From a bacterium (GTDB lineage: Bacteria > Desulfobacterota > JAPLJL01): a stretch of 19,650 nt of DNA. The stretch spans positions 1-19,650 of the forward strand of contig JAQTNV010000062.1 in assembly GCA_028713675.1 (NCBI GenBank), written 5' to 3'. The position numbers were made by a program, and so were the translations under genes. Below the pieces are notes generated by a model. It was not told where the DNA came from and did no database searches. It was given only the letters and a program-made list of their open reading frames with translations. Of this stretch, positions 6,551-14,351 are shown one piece after another (the first letter of the stretch is position 1; each line of letters begins with the position of its first letter).

Positions 6551-7576
6551 CTAACGGGAGCGGAATTCCTGCAGCCGGCCGGTGATCTTCTGCAGAAGCT
6601 CGCGGCGGTATTCCTTATCCGCGTACTTATAATAGAGAAGATTGGATCTCCTTTTCAGCTCCGAGATGAACTCGGGGGACGACTTGTTTACCTTCATTCC
6701 CTGCCGCACCAGGATCCGGCAGGCCTTTTCCTCCTCATCGCGCACGACCACCCGCAGGGGTTTGAGGATGAAATCCATCGCCTGCCGGATGGTGTTCTGA
6801 ATATCCGCGGGCAGACTCTGGAAATATTTCTTCTCGAATACCACCGCCCCGGGAGAGTAACCGAAGGTGTAATCCGACATGTACCCGGCATTGCGGTACC
6901 ACTGCAAACCCGCCTGGGCATAGCAGGGGCAGTAATAGGCGGTAACCGTGCCCCTTTCCAGCGCGCCTTTCACCTCGTAAAGAGGGAGCGGAACCGTGTG
7001 GCTGAATCCCACGTCTTTCAGGACGGATTCGACCAGGTCCTCCCCTCCCCAGGTCCACATCCTGACCCGGGAAAGATCCTGGATCGATTGAAGCGGTTCC
7101 CTGGTGAAAATCCGGTTGAAGCCCACCTCGGTAAAGCCAAGAAGCGTGTAGCCTTTTTCCGCGGCCAATTGCTGGAATTCCGGGAACATGGAATCGAGGA
7201 TGAAATCCTCCTCGGCATAATTCCGGATCAGAAAGGGAAGCAGAAGCACCCTGAATTCCGGGTTGACCAGGCCCATCCCGTTAATGGTCAAAACCGCCCC
7301 CTGCAGCTCGCCCCTCTCCATTTTTTTAATAACCACCGGTTCATCACCCGCCACCCCGCTCGTATACCAGATGACCTTCGCGCGGCCCCGCGACCGTTCC
7401 TCGATGTAGGTCTTCACCTTCTGGGCAAAATCGCCCCAGCAGCTTTCCGCGGGGGCCAGGCTGGCCAACCGGATAATATATTCGGGAGCGGCCGCTTCCG
7501 CCCGGGAAAACCCGAGCAAAGACCCGGCAATGATTGCCCCTGCCAGGAGAACGATTTTACCGGCCGTTTTCGCCAT
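6551..7576 (-). CDS. TRAP transporter solute-binding protein, DctP family
   Basis: This is a periplasmic substrate-binding protein of the tripartite (TRAP) type. A signal peptide (lysines, hydrophobic core, AEA cleavage near residue 28) leads into a DctP-like fold: IIRLASLAPAESCWGDF, YIEERSRGRAKVIWY, GELQGAVLTINGMG, VLLLPFLIRNYAEEDF and the SRVRMWTWGG region. Length (341 aa) fits. The ATG at 7576 overlaps the 3' end of the DUF72 gene by 20 bases, which suggests translational coupling. No DctQ or DctM membrane subunit is in the window, so it is an orphan here. A small membrane-anchored helical protein follows instead. The ligand cannot be predicted. Substrate binding to a distant transporter, or a sensor or adapter role, are the alternatives. 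Confidence 0.85.
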   Translation of the reverse strand: MAKTAGKIVLLAGAIIAGSLLGFSRAEAAAPEYIIRLASLAPAESCWGDFAQKVKTYIEERSRGRAKVIWYTSGVAGDEPVVIKKMERGELQGAVLTINGMGLVNPEFRVLLLPFLIRNYAEEDFILDSMFPEFQQLAAEKGYTLLGFTEVGFNRIFTREPLQSIQDLSRVRMWTWGGEDLVESVLKDVGFSHTVPLPLYEVKGALERGTVTAYYCPCYAQAGLQWYRNAGYMSDYTFGYSPGAVVFEKKYFQSLPADIQNTIRQAMDFILKPLRVVVRDEEEKACRILVRQGMKVNKSSPEFISELKRRSNLLYYKYADKEYRRELLQKITGRLQEFRSR

Positions 7577-8366
7577 CGGTCAAAATCGGGGAAGGATGGG
7601 AAAGGAGCAGGTCTTTCAGCATCCCGGCGTTTTTCACCGCCTTGGCCTGGAAATGATTGTTGGTGAAAACATATGTTTTCTTGGTTTTCGATTCCACTTT
7701 CCGGATCCGGGGAACCCACTCCCGCAATTCCTTCTCGTTATAGAGGTAATCATAGCGCTCGGCCTGGTCTTCGTGTTCCCACCACTTGGCCTGGTTCCGG
7801 CCGTGAAAACGGAAATAGCCGATTTCGGAAGTGGCCTCCGCCGTGGGCGGCATCAGGCCGGGCAGCTGGGGTTCGTCCACGTTGCAGAACCCGACATTGA
7901 GTTCCCGGAGGAAATCAAAGGTTCTCTCCTTGATCCAGGAGCGTTTTCGGAATTCCGCCACCAGGGGAAGGTCGGCGAAAGCGTCCCGGAGCCGCCGCAC
8001 ATATTCATAGTTGATTTTGTCGGACCGGAAAGAAAAGGGAAACTGGAGGAGTATCCCTCCCAGCAGCTTGGCCCGCCAGAGCGGCTCCAGGGCCTTCCCG
8101 AAACGGGTGATGCCCTCGAGCCCGGCGTCCCGGCCATGGGTGATTGACTGATGGGCTTTGGCGACAAATTCCACCTTCCCCCCGGATTTTTGAATCATAC
8201 GGTCAAAGGTCTGGGAGCTGGGGATCTGGTAATAGGTGAAATTCAGCTCGCAGACATTGAAATGGCCGGAATAAAACTCCAGGAAATCCTTGTCGGCCAT
8301 CCGGGGCGGGTAAAAGACCCCCCTCCAGTCCGCGTAGCTGTAACCCGAGGTTCCGATTAAAATCAT
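7557..8366 (-). CDS. DUF72 (YecE-like) family protein
   Basis: The protein belongs to the widespread DUF72 family, a TIM-barrel-like cytosolic protein without an established reaction. The diagnostic start is IGTSGYSYADWRGVFYP. ELNFTYYQIPS, EFVAKAHQSITH, GGILLQFPFSF, LVAEFRKRSW, YFRFHGRN and the C-terminal YVFTNNHFQAKAVKNA follow, all in the usual order. At 269 residues it is full length. The start is ATG 8366, with GAAGG about four bases upstream. Its end overlaps the DctP-type gene by 20 bases, so it probably leads that operon. It lies 80 bases past lipoprotein A, and that gap shows only a weak CCCGA/TCGGG inverted repeat with no T-tract. Confidence 0.9.
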   Translation of the reverse strand: MILIGTSGYSYADWRGVFYPPRMADKDFLEFYSGHFNVCELNFTYYQIPSSQTFDRMIQKSGGKVEFVAKAHQSITHGRDAGLEGITRFGKALEPLWRAKLLGGILLQFPFSFRSDKINYEYVRRLRDAFADLPLVAEFRKRSWIKERTFDFLRELNVGFCNVDEPQLPGLMPPTAEATSEIGYFRFHGRNQAKWWEHEDQAERYDYLYNEKELREWVPRIRKVESKTKKTYVFTNNHFQAKAVKNAGMLKDLLLSHPSPILTDGENGR

Positions 8367-8446
8367 CAGCCTTCAGCTCGGAACCCGAACCGAAAATCGG
8401 GAGAAGAAAACACCTGTCTGTTCTGGCCCGCCCCGCCCGGAAAATC

Positions 8447-10102
8447 TTAGAACAGCATCGGGATAGTTGGAACCGTGGTGACCATGACCATCAAACCGGC
8501 GATTAATTTGTTCAGGGAATACTGGGTGGCCAGCTTGTATCCGGTCGGGTCGTTCGAGCAGGAGCCCGCATTATCGTCGATCGGGTCCAGGTTGATCCAG
8601 AGCAGCCCGTTGAAGTTCGGGTCGGAAAATTCAATATAAGGAATCGGGTTCACAACCGCGTCGGCCTGGGCGGTGATACAATCGGCATCGATCCCGTTCT
8701 GGAAATGACTATTATCCCCCACCATGATCGCCGACCCGTACGGCGTCCCGGACGCGTCCACTTCACCTTCGATGACAAACTCGTGGTTATGGATAACCGG
8801 CATGAAATCCCGCAGGGGTTTGGGATTGGTGAAGAAAGCCTTGAGATCCACCTCAATCACGTCCGGTATGGACGGGATCTGCATGGAAGGGAGGATGGAG
8901 GGAAGGATGGAGGGGAGCATGGACCCGATCTTATCGGAAAAGACCGTGAGCAACGGGCTGATATCCGAAAGCCCGATTCGCGATGAGGATCCCCCGACCG
9001 TGGCAGTAACGGCACTCGCTGCTTTCAGGGAGTCCGTGGCTTTGTCCAGAAGGTCCCGGCCGTTCTGCACAAAACTGCTGGAGAGAACATCCGGGATCAC
9101 GATTCTCAGCCCATCCACCTTGGTGGTGCCGCCCGAAATGGTGGCCTGCTTGATTCCGAAGCTCAACTCGTCCCCGGCGTCAAAACCGTTATTGTCCTTG
9201 TCGTCAAAACCGATGATTTCTTTGGCGGGGTCGCCCTTGGCTTCCTCAAGCGCGTCAAAGATAGCGTTGAATTCGGAGAATCCTTCGGCCATTTCCTTCG
9301 GTACATCCTCCATCATGTCCCACCGACTTGAGCTTTTCGTCAGGAAATCGGGATTGTCTTCCAGGAGCGCTCCCATGGCACGGAGCTGGTAAATAACCTG
9401 GTTGATCTGGTCCCCGCTCTGGAGTTTGCTCAGCATATCTTCGACATCCAGCAGACTCGTAATGTTGGTCATACTTGCCATGTTTACCTTCAGACTGTGA
9501 GCGGAAATGAAATCAACCAAAGCCAGGGCCATATGGACTTCCCCGCCGATCATCAGGGCCTCGACCTTGGTCCATTCCCCGGAAAGCGTCGCGCTGGCGG
9601 CGGGTTCGGTTGAGCTGGCGTTTGTATATAAAGACACCGGGAATGAATCGGTCTGGAAGGTGCAATCCAGTTCCGCCACCCGGTCGGCATCCGCTTCCAT
9701 CTCGACGAAAATATCCACGAATGGGGCAAGAATAGGGTTAATTACCTGATAAAGATCCGTAGTCGTAGCGGTGGCGGAAGTGGAATAAGTGGATGGGGTA
9801 AGCTCCGTCGCAGAGAGCAGGCCGCCCCCGGAGTTGACCAAGTCGCTGGCTTTTTTCGAAAGGACCTGTACATCGGCGAGAATTCTTCCGTACAAACCGC
9901 CGCAGCTGTTCGGGTCGGCAGTCAACTCGGAGTTAAAGGCCGTCCGGGCGCTATTGCCGTTTTCTTCCGCCAGGAAGGTTTTGCCCTTGGCGACATTTTC
10001 ACTGTCACTGGTGCCTCCCCCGCATCCCACTCCGCCGCTGATTGCCAGGCCGGCAGCAAAAAAAACCGCTATTGCGACGTTGATCAGACTCGTCCTTTTC
10101 AT
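8447..10102 (-). CDS. Secreted lipoprotein A, unknown function, EF-hand-like loop (paralogue of lipoprotein B)
   Basis: The product is not recognised as a named family. The start is ATG 10102, with an excellent GGGGGAGGGG Shine-Dalgarno. It gives a signal peptide ending at Cys27 (SGGVGC), probably a lipoprotein although the lipobox is weak. Residues 37-75 (NVAKGKTFLAEENGNSARTA..) resemble one TPR-like helical hairpin. A canonical 12-residue calcium-binding loop DKDNNGFDAGDE is at 301-312. The C-terminus has a conserved block VDLKAFFTNPKPLRDFMPV and NFNGLLWINLDPIDDNAGSC. Cysteines 67, 147, 475 and 515 match those in paralogue B, which suggests disulfides. Residues 395-409 carry a SILP tandem repeat absent from B. 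Length is 551 aa. Surface or periplasmic location is inferred; the function is unknown. Confidence 0.85.
   Translation of the reverse strand: MKRTSLINVAIAVFFAAGLAISGGVGCGGGTSDSENVAKGKTFLAEENGNSARTAFNSELTADPNSCGGLYGRILADVQVLSKKASDLVNSGGGLLSATELTPSTYSTSATATTTDLYQVINPILAPFVDIFVEMEADADRVAELDCTFQTDSFPVSLYTNASSTEPAASATLSGEWTKVEALMIGGEVHMALALVDFISAHSLKVNMASMTNITSLLDVEDMLSKLQSGDQINQVIYQLRAMGALLEDNPDFLTKSSSRWDMMEDVPKEMAEGFSEFNAIFDALEEAKGDPAKEIIGFDDKDNNGFDAGDELSFGIKQATISGGTTKVDGLRIVIPDVLSSSFVQNGRDLLDKATDSLKAASAVTATVGGSSSRIGLSDISPLLTVFSDKIGSMLPSILPSILPSMQIPSIPDVIEVDLKAFFTNPKPLRDFMPVIHNHEFVIEGEVDASGTPYGSAIMVGDNSHFQNGIDADCITAQADAVVNPIPYIEFSDPNFNGLLWINLDPIDDNAGSCSNDPTGYKLATQYSLNKLIAGLMVMVTTVPTIPMLF
8883..8918. 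repeat. Three 12-bp tandem repeats inside lipoprotein A
   Basis: Three near-identical 12-base units (ATGGAAGGGAGG, ATGGAGGGAAGG, ATGGAGGGGAGC on the plus strand) encode serial LPSI/LPSM units in lipoprotein A. The paralogue lacks them, so they expanded after the duplication. Confidence 0.75.
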
Positions 10103-10167
10103 AATTCCCCTCCCCCTTGGTTTTAGATTTTCAGTTTTCAACTATTTGGAAAATACCGAATTTTTTC

Positions 10168-10196
10168 ATTTTATTCTTTTTAATAAATTTAAACAA
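10168..10196 (-). promoter_or_regulatory. Candidate sigma70-type promoter for lipoprotein A
   Basis: On the minus strand TTGTTT (10191-10196) and TAAAAT (10168-10173) are exactly 17 bases apart. The start point would be near 10161, leaving a leader of about 60 bases before the well-placed Shine-Dalgarno of lipoprotein A. The region is very AT-rich, which lowers the weight of the match. Confidence 0.45.
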
Positions 10197-10246
10197 GCAT
10201 CAATATTCACCAAATCAAATCTCCGGTTTTCGTTCTGCGTGATGTA

Positions 10247-10270
10247 TTTTCCTGAACCGGAACAGGAAAA
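10247..10270. promoter_or_regulatory. 24-bp dyad between the two lipoprotein genes
   Basis: TTTTCCTG (10247-10254) and CAGGAAAA (10263-10270) are perfect inverted arms around AACCGGAA, whose CCGG is itself symmetric, so 20 of 24 bases obey the dyad. It lies 63 bases past the lipoprotein B stop and about 50 bases upstream of the candidate promoter of lipoprotein A. It could be an operator or a 3' hairpin of the B transcript. No T-tract follows on either strand. Confidence 0.4.
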
Positions 10271-10332
10271 ACACTCACTCAGCACCGGTCCTGGGAAAAT
10301 AGTTTCTTGATCGGATTCTTGGATTGAAAAAC

Positions 10333-11925
10333 TTAGAAAGAAATCCAGAATTGAGAAATCGAAGTGACACTGATCAGAATGCTGGAGATCAGTTTGCTCA
10401 GGGAATACTGGGAGGCGGGCAGGTAACCGGCCGGGTCGGCCGGGCAGGAACCCACGTTATCGCTGATCGGGTCCAGGTTGATCCAGAGCAATCCGTTGAA
10501 ATTCGGATTGGAAAAAGCAAAGTACGGGATCGGGTTTATTACCCCGCCGGATCTGACGGTGACGCAATCGGCCGGGATCAGATATCCGTTCGAGAAATGG
10601 GTGGCATCCCCCGCCACGATCGTTACCCCGTCCGCCATGCAGCTGGAAGCGCAACTCCCGTCCGGAACCGCTTCACCCTCGATCATGAATTCATAGACCC
10701 CGCCCCGGACCTCCTCGACGACCGGGAGGAAATCACGCAGGGGCTTGGGATCGGTGAAAAAAGCCTTGAGATCCAGCTGGATCACGTCAGGGAGGGGATT
10801 GAGCTGGATGAAGGGAATCGCGGAAGAGACTTCACCGGTAAAGGCGACGAAGGCGGGGTTCAAGTCCGCCAGCCCGATCCGATCGGCATTTCCACCATCA
10901 TCCACGGTTTTCAGGGCGGTTTGAGCCTTGCCCAGAAGGCCCATGAGCCCCAGAATGACATCGCGGGAGAGATAATCCGGAACCTGGAATTTGACCCTCC
11001 CGATCAGGGTGGTGCCGCCCGAAATGGTGAGCCGTTTGATCCCCAGGCTCAATTCGTCTCCCGCGTCAAACCCATCACCATCCAGATCGTCAAATCCCAG
11101 GATGGCTTGGGAAGGATCAATTCTCTCGGCGTCGATCGCTTCGAGAAGCGCGTAATCCTCCGAGAGCCCCTCGATCCATTCCTGGCGCGCTTTCGTTACC
11201 AGGTCCCAGCGATTCTCGCTCTTGGTCAGGAAGTAGGGATTGTCATGCATGAATCCCCCCAGGGAGCGGGCCTGATATATGAGCTGACTGCCCTGGATGG
11301 TTCCGCTTTTAACAATGTTAAGGATGCTTTCCACGTCCACCATCAGGTTGTGGGCGGAAACGTAATCAATCAGGCCCAGGACCATATGGATCTGGCCCCC
11401 GATAAACAGGGCCTGGACCTTCCCCCATTCCCCGGTTAACACCGCGTTGATCACAGGTTGGTTATCGCTGGTATTCAGGGAAACCGGGTAGGAATCGGTG
11501 AAAAAAGTGCAATTGAGCTCGGCCACCCGGTCGGTATCAGTCTCCATTTCGATTAAAATCTTGAGGAAGGGATTGAGCACGTCATTCAAGTACGGATAAG
11601 CGTCCACCACCATCCTCGGCCCGAACCCCGCCGAGACCAGCCCGGCCCCGGTGGCCAGGAAATCATTGAAGAGCTTCATCAGGGATTGGTTATCGGCGAG
11701 AATCCTGCCGTAGCGGCCGCCACAGCTGTCCGGGTCGCTGTTCAGTTCGGTGGAGAAAATATCGCGGGCCGCGTCGCCGTTGCCCTCCGCCAGGAGGGAT
11801 TTCCCCTTGGCGACATTTTCGTTGTCCGTGGACTTGTCTCCGGAGCAACCCGCACCCCAGAAAAAAACCAGGCCGACAAAAACCACTCCGAAAATCATGA
11901 GTCTTAATCGACCCATTTTCTTCAC
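10333..11925 (-). CDS. Secreted lipoprotein B, unknown function, EF-hand-like loop (paralogue of lipoprotein A)
   Basis: The function is not recognised. A GTG at 11925 is chosen because GGAGGG lies six bases upstream; an ATG three codons later would be too far from it. The signal peptide ends at Cys27 (WGAGC), so a lipoprotein is likely. It shares blocks with lipoprotein A: NVAKGK.LLAE.NG..AR, DPDSCGGRYGRILAD, DRVAELNCTFFTDSYPVSL and VIQLDLKAFFTDPKPLRDF. The C-terminal block NFNGLLWINLDPISDNVGSC is shared too. The calcium-type loop DLDGDGFDAGDE is at residues 280-291. Cysteines 68, 139, 454 and 494 align with those of A; 425 and 429 are unique to B. The two genes look like an old tandem duplication (530 and 551 aa). 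Nothing in the sequence suggests a catalytic site. Confidence 0.87.
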   Translation of the reverse strand: MKKMGRLRLMIFGVVFVGLVFFWGAGCSGDKSTDNENVAKGKSLLAEGNGDAARDIFSTELNSDPDSCGGRYGRILADNQSLMKLFNDFLATGAGLVSAGFGPRMVVDAYPYLNDVLNPFLKILIEMETDTDRVAELNCTFFTDSYPVSLNTSDNQPVINAVLTGEWGKVQALFIGGQIHMVLGLIDYVSAHNLMVDVESILNIVKSGTIQGSQLIYQARSLGGFMHDNPYFLTKSENRWDLVTKARQEWIEGLSEDYALLEAIDAERIDPSQAILGFDDLDGDGFDAGDELSLGIKRLTISGGTTLIGRVKFQVPDYLSRDVILGLMGLLGKAQTALKTVDDGGNADRIGLADLNPAFVAFTGEVSSAIPFIQLNPLPDVIQLDLKAFFTDPKPLRDFLPVVEEVRGGVYEFMIEGEAVPDGSCASSCMADGVTIVAGDATHFSNGYLIPADCVTVRSGGVINPIPYFAFSNPNFNGLLWINLDPISDNVGSCPADPAGYLPASQYSLSKLISSILISVTSISQFWISF

Positions 11926-12056
11926 AACTTCCCTCCGCCCGGATATTTATGTTGGTTTTTCTGGTTCATAATTAAGGCCGTAACTTTGCCCTCCAACCAG
12001 AAATTTGAACCCTGCGACTTGGACTTACTTAATAACTCCTACGTTTAAATTCTACT

Positions 12057-12062
12057 ATTATA
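12057..12062 (-). promoter_or_regulatory. Consensus -10 box upstream of lipoprotein B
   Basis: The minus strand has a perfect TATAAT here, about 130 bases upstream of the lipoprotein B start, but no good -35 hexamer at 16-18 bases. Nothing else is evident in the AT-rich gap 11926-12154 apart from a weak TTGACA/TGTCAA inverted pair near 12119-12150 just past the RCC1 gene's stop. Confidence 0.35.
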
Positions 12063-12154
12063 AGAAAAACAAAAACAATAGATCATTTCCCTTAATTAAT
12101 TCTCTGGTTTTTAGTGCTTGACAATTCATCATTCCTCGTTATGTGTCAATAACG

Positions 12155-13975
12155 TCAGGGCCCTATCCCAAACACCCCTACCGGGGTATCCTGAAGTTCC
12201 TCTTCGGAACCATCCCCGAGCTGGCCGGAAAGATTAAGTCCCGAACACCATGCCCATCCATCCTCAGTCAAGACACAGGTATGGGAACCTCCCGCGGAAA
12301 CGCCGGTAACCCCGGATATGTTCGCAACCGGTTGGGGATCGTAATAGTTCAGTGTATTTCCGTTCCCGAGTTGACCGAAATCACCCTCTCCCCAGCATTT
12401 CAGGGTTTTCCCGGCAGTCACGGCGCAGGTATGATTGGATCCGGAAGAAATACTTTGAATCCCGCCCGTGCATAAAGACATGCCGACACAAACCGGGGAC
12501 GGGATATATTCATTGAAGCTGCCGTTTCCCAATTGCCCATAGTAGTTGCGGCCCCAGCATTGAACGCCCCCGAGGTAATTCAAAACGCAGGAATGCATTC
12601 CCCCGGAGGTAACGGCAGTAACGGTGGCAAAATCGGCGGGGAAACCCTGGACCGTGATCGGGGTGGAACTGTAACTGTACTGGTACGGGGTACCATCCTG
12701 GGAGTAGGTTACTAATTCCGGACCGCTGGTCGGATCCGTTCCCAGCTGTCCGAAATCATTTAGTCCCCAGCACTTCACTGCTCCGCCGCCGGTCACGGCG
12801 CAATTATGGTAACCTCCGGAAGAAAAATTGATGATCCCGGAGACCAGGCCCGAAACGTCCACCGGGAAACCGCGCGACTTAGTGGTTCCATCCCCAACCT
12901 GGCCGAAGGCATTGTCACCCCAGCACTTCAAACCTCCGCCCCCGGTTAAAGCGCAGGTATGAAAAGCCCCCGCGGAAATCATGACTGTTCCGGAAGTGAT
13001 ATTCGCCACTGTAACCGGGAACTTGCTGCAAGGTGCATCGGCAAAGCACAGATCCGGACCGGGATTTTCCCCTAATCCCAGCTGACCCGAGTCGTTAATT
13101 CCCCAGCACTTCACCCCTCCCGCCCGGGTCAAGGCGCAGGTATGCGAATAACCGGCCGAAATGGCGGTTACTTCTTCGGATAAACCTGAAACCTGAACCG
13201 GGACAAATGCGGTGGTGGTGGTCCCGTTTCCGAGCTGGCCGTAGGTGTTGTCCCCCCAGCATCTCACTTTTCCTCCCGGGAACAAGGCGCAGGTATGGAC
13301 CCCCCCCGCGGAGATCTGGGTGGCCGGCTCCAGCGACCGGGCGAAAGCTTCGCCGGAATAAACGGAATTCCCGTAAGTGTTGTAAGCCCTGACCCGGTAG
13401 TAATAATCAGCGCCCGGGGTGAGATTAACATCGGGAAAAGTCAAAACCCCGGGACCCAGTGTGGTCAGGGAAGCATAAGTGCCCGCCGCCCCTTCCTTGC
13501 GTTCGATCTCGAAACCGTCCTGATTGCCGGAACCCGCCGACCAGGAAAGATTGATCTGGTGGCCGGGAACCGCCTCGGCCGAAAGACCGGCGGGGGCGGC
13601 GGGAAGATTGCTCGGGGTCTGGGCGGTGACCTCGTTGGAGTAAGCGGAATTGCCTCCGGGGTTAAAAGCGTTGACCCGGTAAGTATAAGAAGAGTCGGGG
13701 GTTAAACCCGTATCGGAATAAGAAGTCGTGTCGAGCGGAAGGCTGGCCAGCAGCGCGTAAGCGCCGCCCCCGGTTTTCCGCTCGAGCTGGAATCCCTTCT
13801 CATCGCCGGAATTGTCCTGCCAGGAGAGATCTATCTGAGTGGCGGATACCGCTACCGCGATGAGGTTGGCGGGCGCGGCGGGAGCAGCGGTATTCTTCTC
13901 ACCTCCTCCGCAGGCGAAAAGCGGAAAAATCGTTAAAACCCCGATAAAAAAATAATAGTTTTTATGGAATCTCAT
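12155..13975 (-). CDS. Lipoprotein with two fibronectin type III domains and an RCC1-like beta-propeller
   Basis: The signal peptide has a good lipobox, FPLFAC, with lipidated Cys22. Residues 33-120 and 125-213 are two FN3 domains (PANLIAVAVSATQIDLSW.., PAGLSAEAVPGHQINLSW..). From about 219 to the end are seven RCC1-type repeats: an SAGG.HTCAL strand, then KCWG.N..GQLG. Each blade begins H-[TNS]-C-[AV]-[LV] and has a second Cys in [RKQ]CWG, or WCSG in the last blade, so every blade could hold a disulfide. Seven blades make a closed propeller. Such extracellular RCC1 proteins are usually binding or adhesion scaffolds and rarely enzymes; here no exchange-factor role is implied. The ATG at 13975 has AAGGAG at six bases. 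It lies upstream of lipoproteins B and A on the same strand. Length is 606 aa. Confidence 0.92.
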   Translation of the reverse strand: MRFHKNYYFFIGVLTIFPLFACGGGEKNTAAPAAPANLIAVAVSATQIDLSWQDNSGDEKGFQLERKTGGGAYALLASLPLDTTSYSDTGLTPDSSYTYRVNAFNPGGNSAYSNEVTAQTPSNLPAAPAGLSAEAVPGHQINLSWSAGSGNQDGFEIERKEGAAGTYASLTTLGPGVLTFPDVNLTPGADYYYRVRAYNTYGNSVYSGEAFARSLEPATQISAGGVHTCALFPGGKVRCWGDNTYGQLGNGTTTTAFVPVQVSGLSEEVTAISAGYSHTCALTRAGGVKCWGINDSGQLGLGENPGPDLCFADAPCSKFPVTVANITSGTVMISAGAFHTCALTGGGGLKCWGDNAFGQVGDGTTKSRGFPVDVSGLVSGIINFSSGGYHNCAVTGGGAVKCWGLNDFGQLGTDPTSGPELVTYSQDGTPYQYSYSSTPITVQGFPADFATVTAVTSGGMHSCVLNYLGGVQCWGRNYYGQLGNGSFNEYIPSPVCVGMSLCTGGIQSISSGSNHTCAVTAGKTLKCWGEGDFGQLGNGNTLNYYDPQPVANISGVTGVSAGGSHTCVLTEDGWAWCSGLNLSGQLGDGSEEELQDTPVGVFGIGP

Positions 13976-14351
13976 CGGCTCTCCTTGTTTAGTTAAATGT
14001 TAGCCTAAAATATCCGGAAATGAAATTTGCCCCCTCTTCCTAAAGAAAATTTTTCTGACCCCGGATGGAGGAAAACACAATATTTTTTCCTTTCAACCCG
14101 AAAAATGCAGTTGAATACGCTCCTCCGTCATTCTCGAGCAGATTCTTTTGTAATCTGCCGATTCATTGGCGGGTTTCAAAGGCGCCCGATCCCTCCTCTG
14201 TCGGGACAAGTAAATCGGGCAACTACGGAACATTAGGAAATAATAACTGTATTTTTCGGGTTCAAGCGGAACAGTCCGCGGGAAGAGTAAAACTTCCTGA
14301 TTTTTTATTATTCGGACTTGGGACTGCGGATCCCTGAACTTCGGGCCGGCT
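13976..14351. other. 376-base gene-free stretch
   Basis: No credible coding region is present on either strand. From the RCC1 gene side it holds a short AT-rich leader with the RCC1 gene's Shine-Dalgarno, then the inverted-repeat-bounded element at 14095-14262. About 90 bases downstream of the ferredoxin-like gene's stop follow, including a GGAAG/CTTCC hairpin. No convincing promoter pair is visible for the RCC1 gene outside the element. Confidence 0.7.
14095..14262. mobile_element. 168-bp inverted-repeat-bounded non-coding element (MITE-like or structured RNA)
   Basis: The ends are 18-base inverted repeats: AACCCGAAAAATGCAGTT at 14095-14112 and AACTGTATTTTTCGGGTT at 14245-14262, with one difference that would be a G-U pair in RNA. 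Inside are two further perfect stems: GCAGATT/AATCTGC (14138-14144 with 14152-14158, 7-base loop) and GCCCGAT/ATCGGGC (14184-14190 with 14214-14220). No target-site duplication is obvious beside the ends. Size, ends and lack of coding fit a miniature inverted-repeat element. A long cis-acting or small RNA is the alternative. It lies between the ferredoxin-like gene and the RCC1 lipoprotein gene, ending about 120 bases upstream of the latter. Confidence 0.6.

Noticed and set aside
5948-7666. A 572-codon open frame on the plus strand
   Set aside because: It lies opposite the DctP-type, helical and CYTH genes, is rich in Pro, Arg and Gly, and shows no family motifs. It is a shadow of GC-rich minus-strand genes.
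12119-12150. TTGACA...TGTCAA inverted pair as a terminator of the RCC1 gene
   Set aside because: The arms are only six bases with a 20-base loop and no T-tract.
14095-14262. c-di-GMP (GEMM) or cobalamin riboswitch
   Set aside because: The hallmark conserved words of those classes were not found on either strand, although structure is present.
14281-14306. GGAAG/CTTCC hairpin followed by six T on the plus strand, terminator-like
   Set aside because: No plus-strand gene precedes it, the stem is only five pairs, and on the minus strand no T-tract follows.
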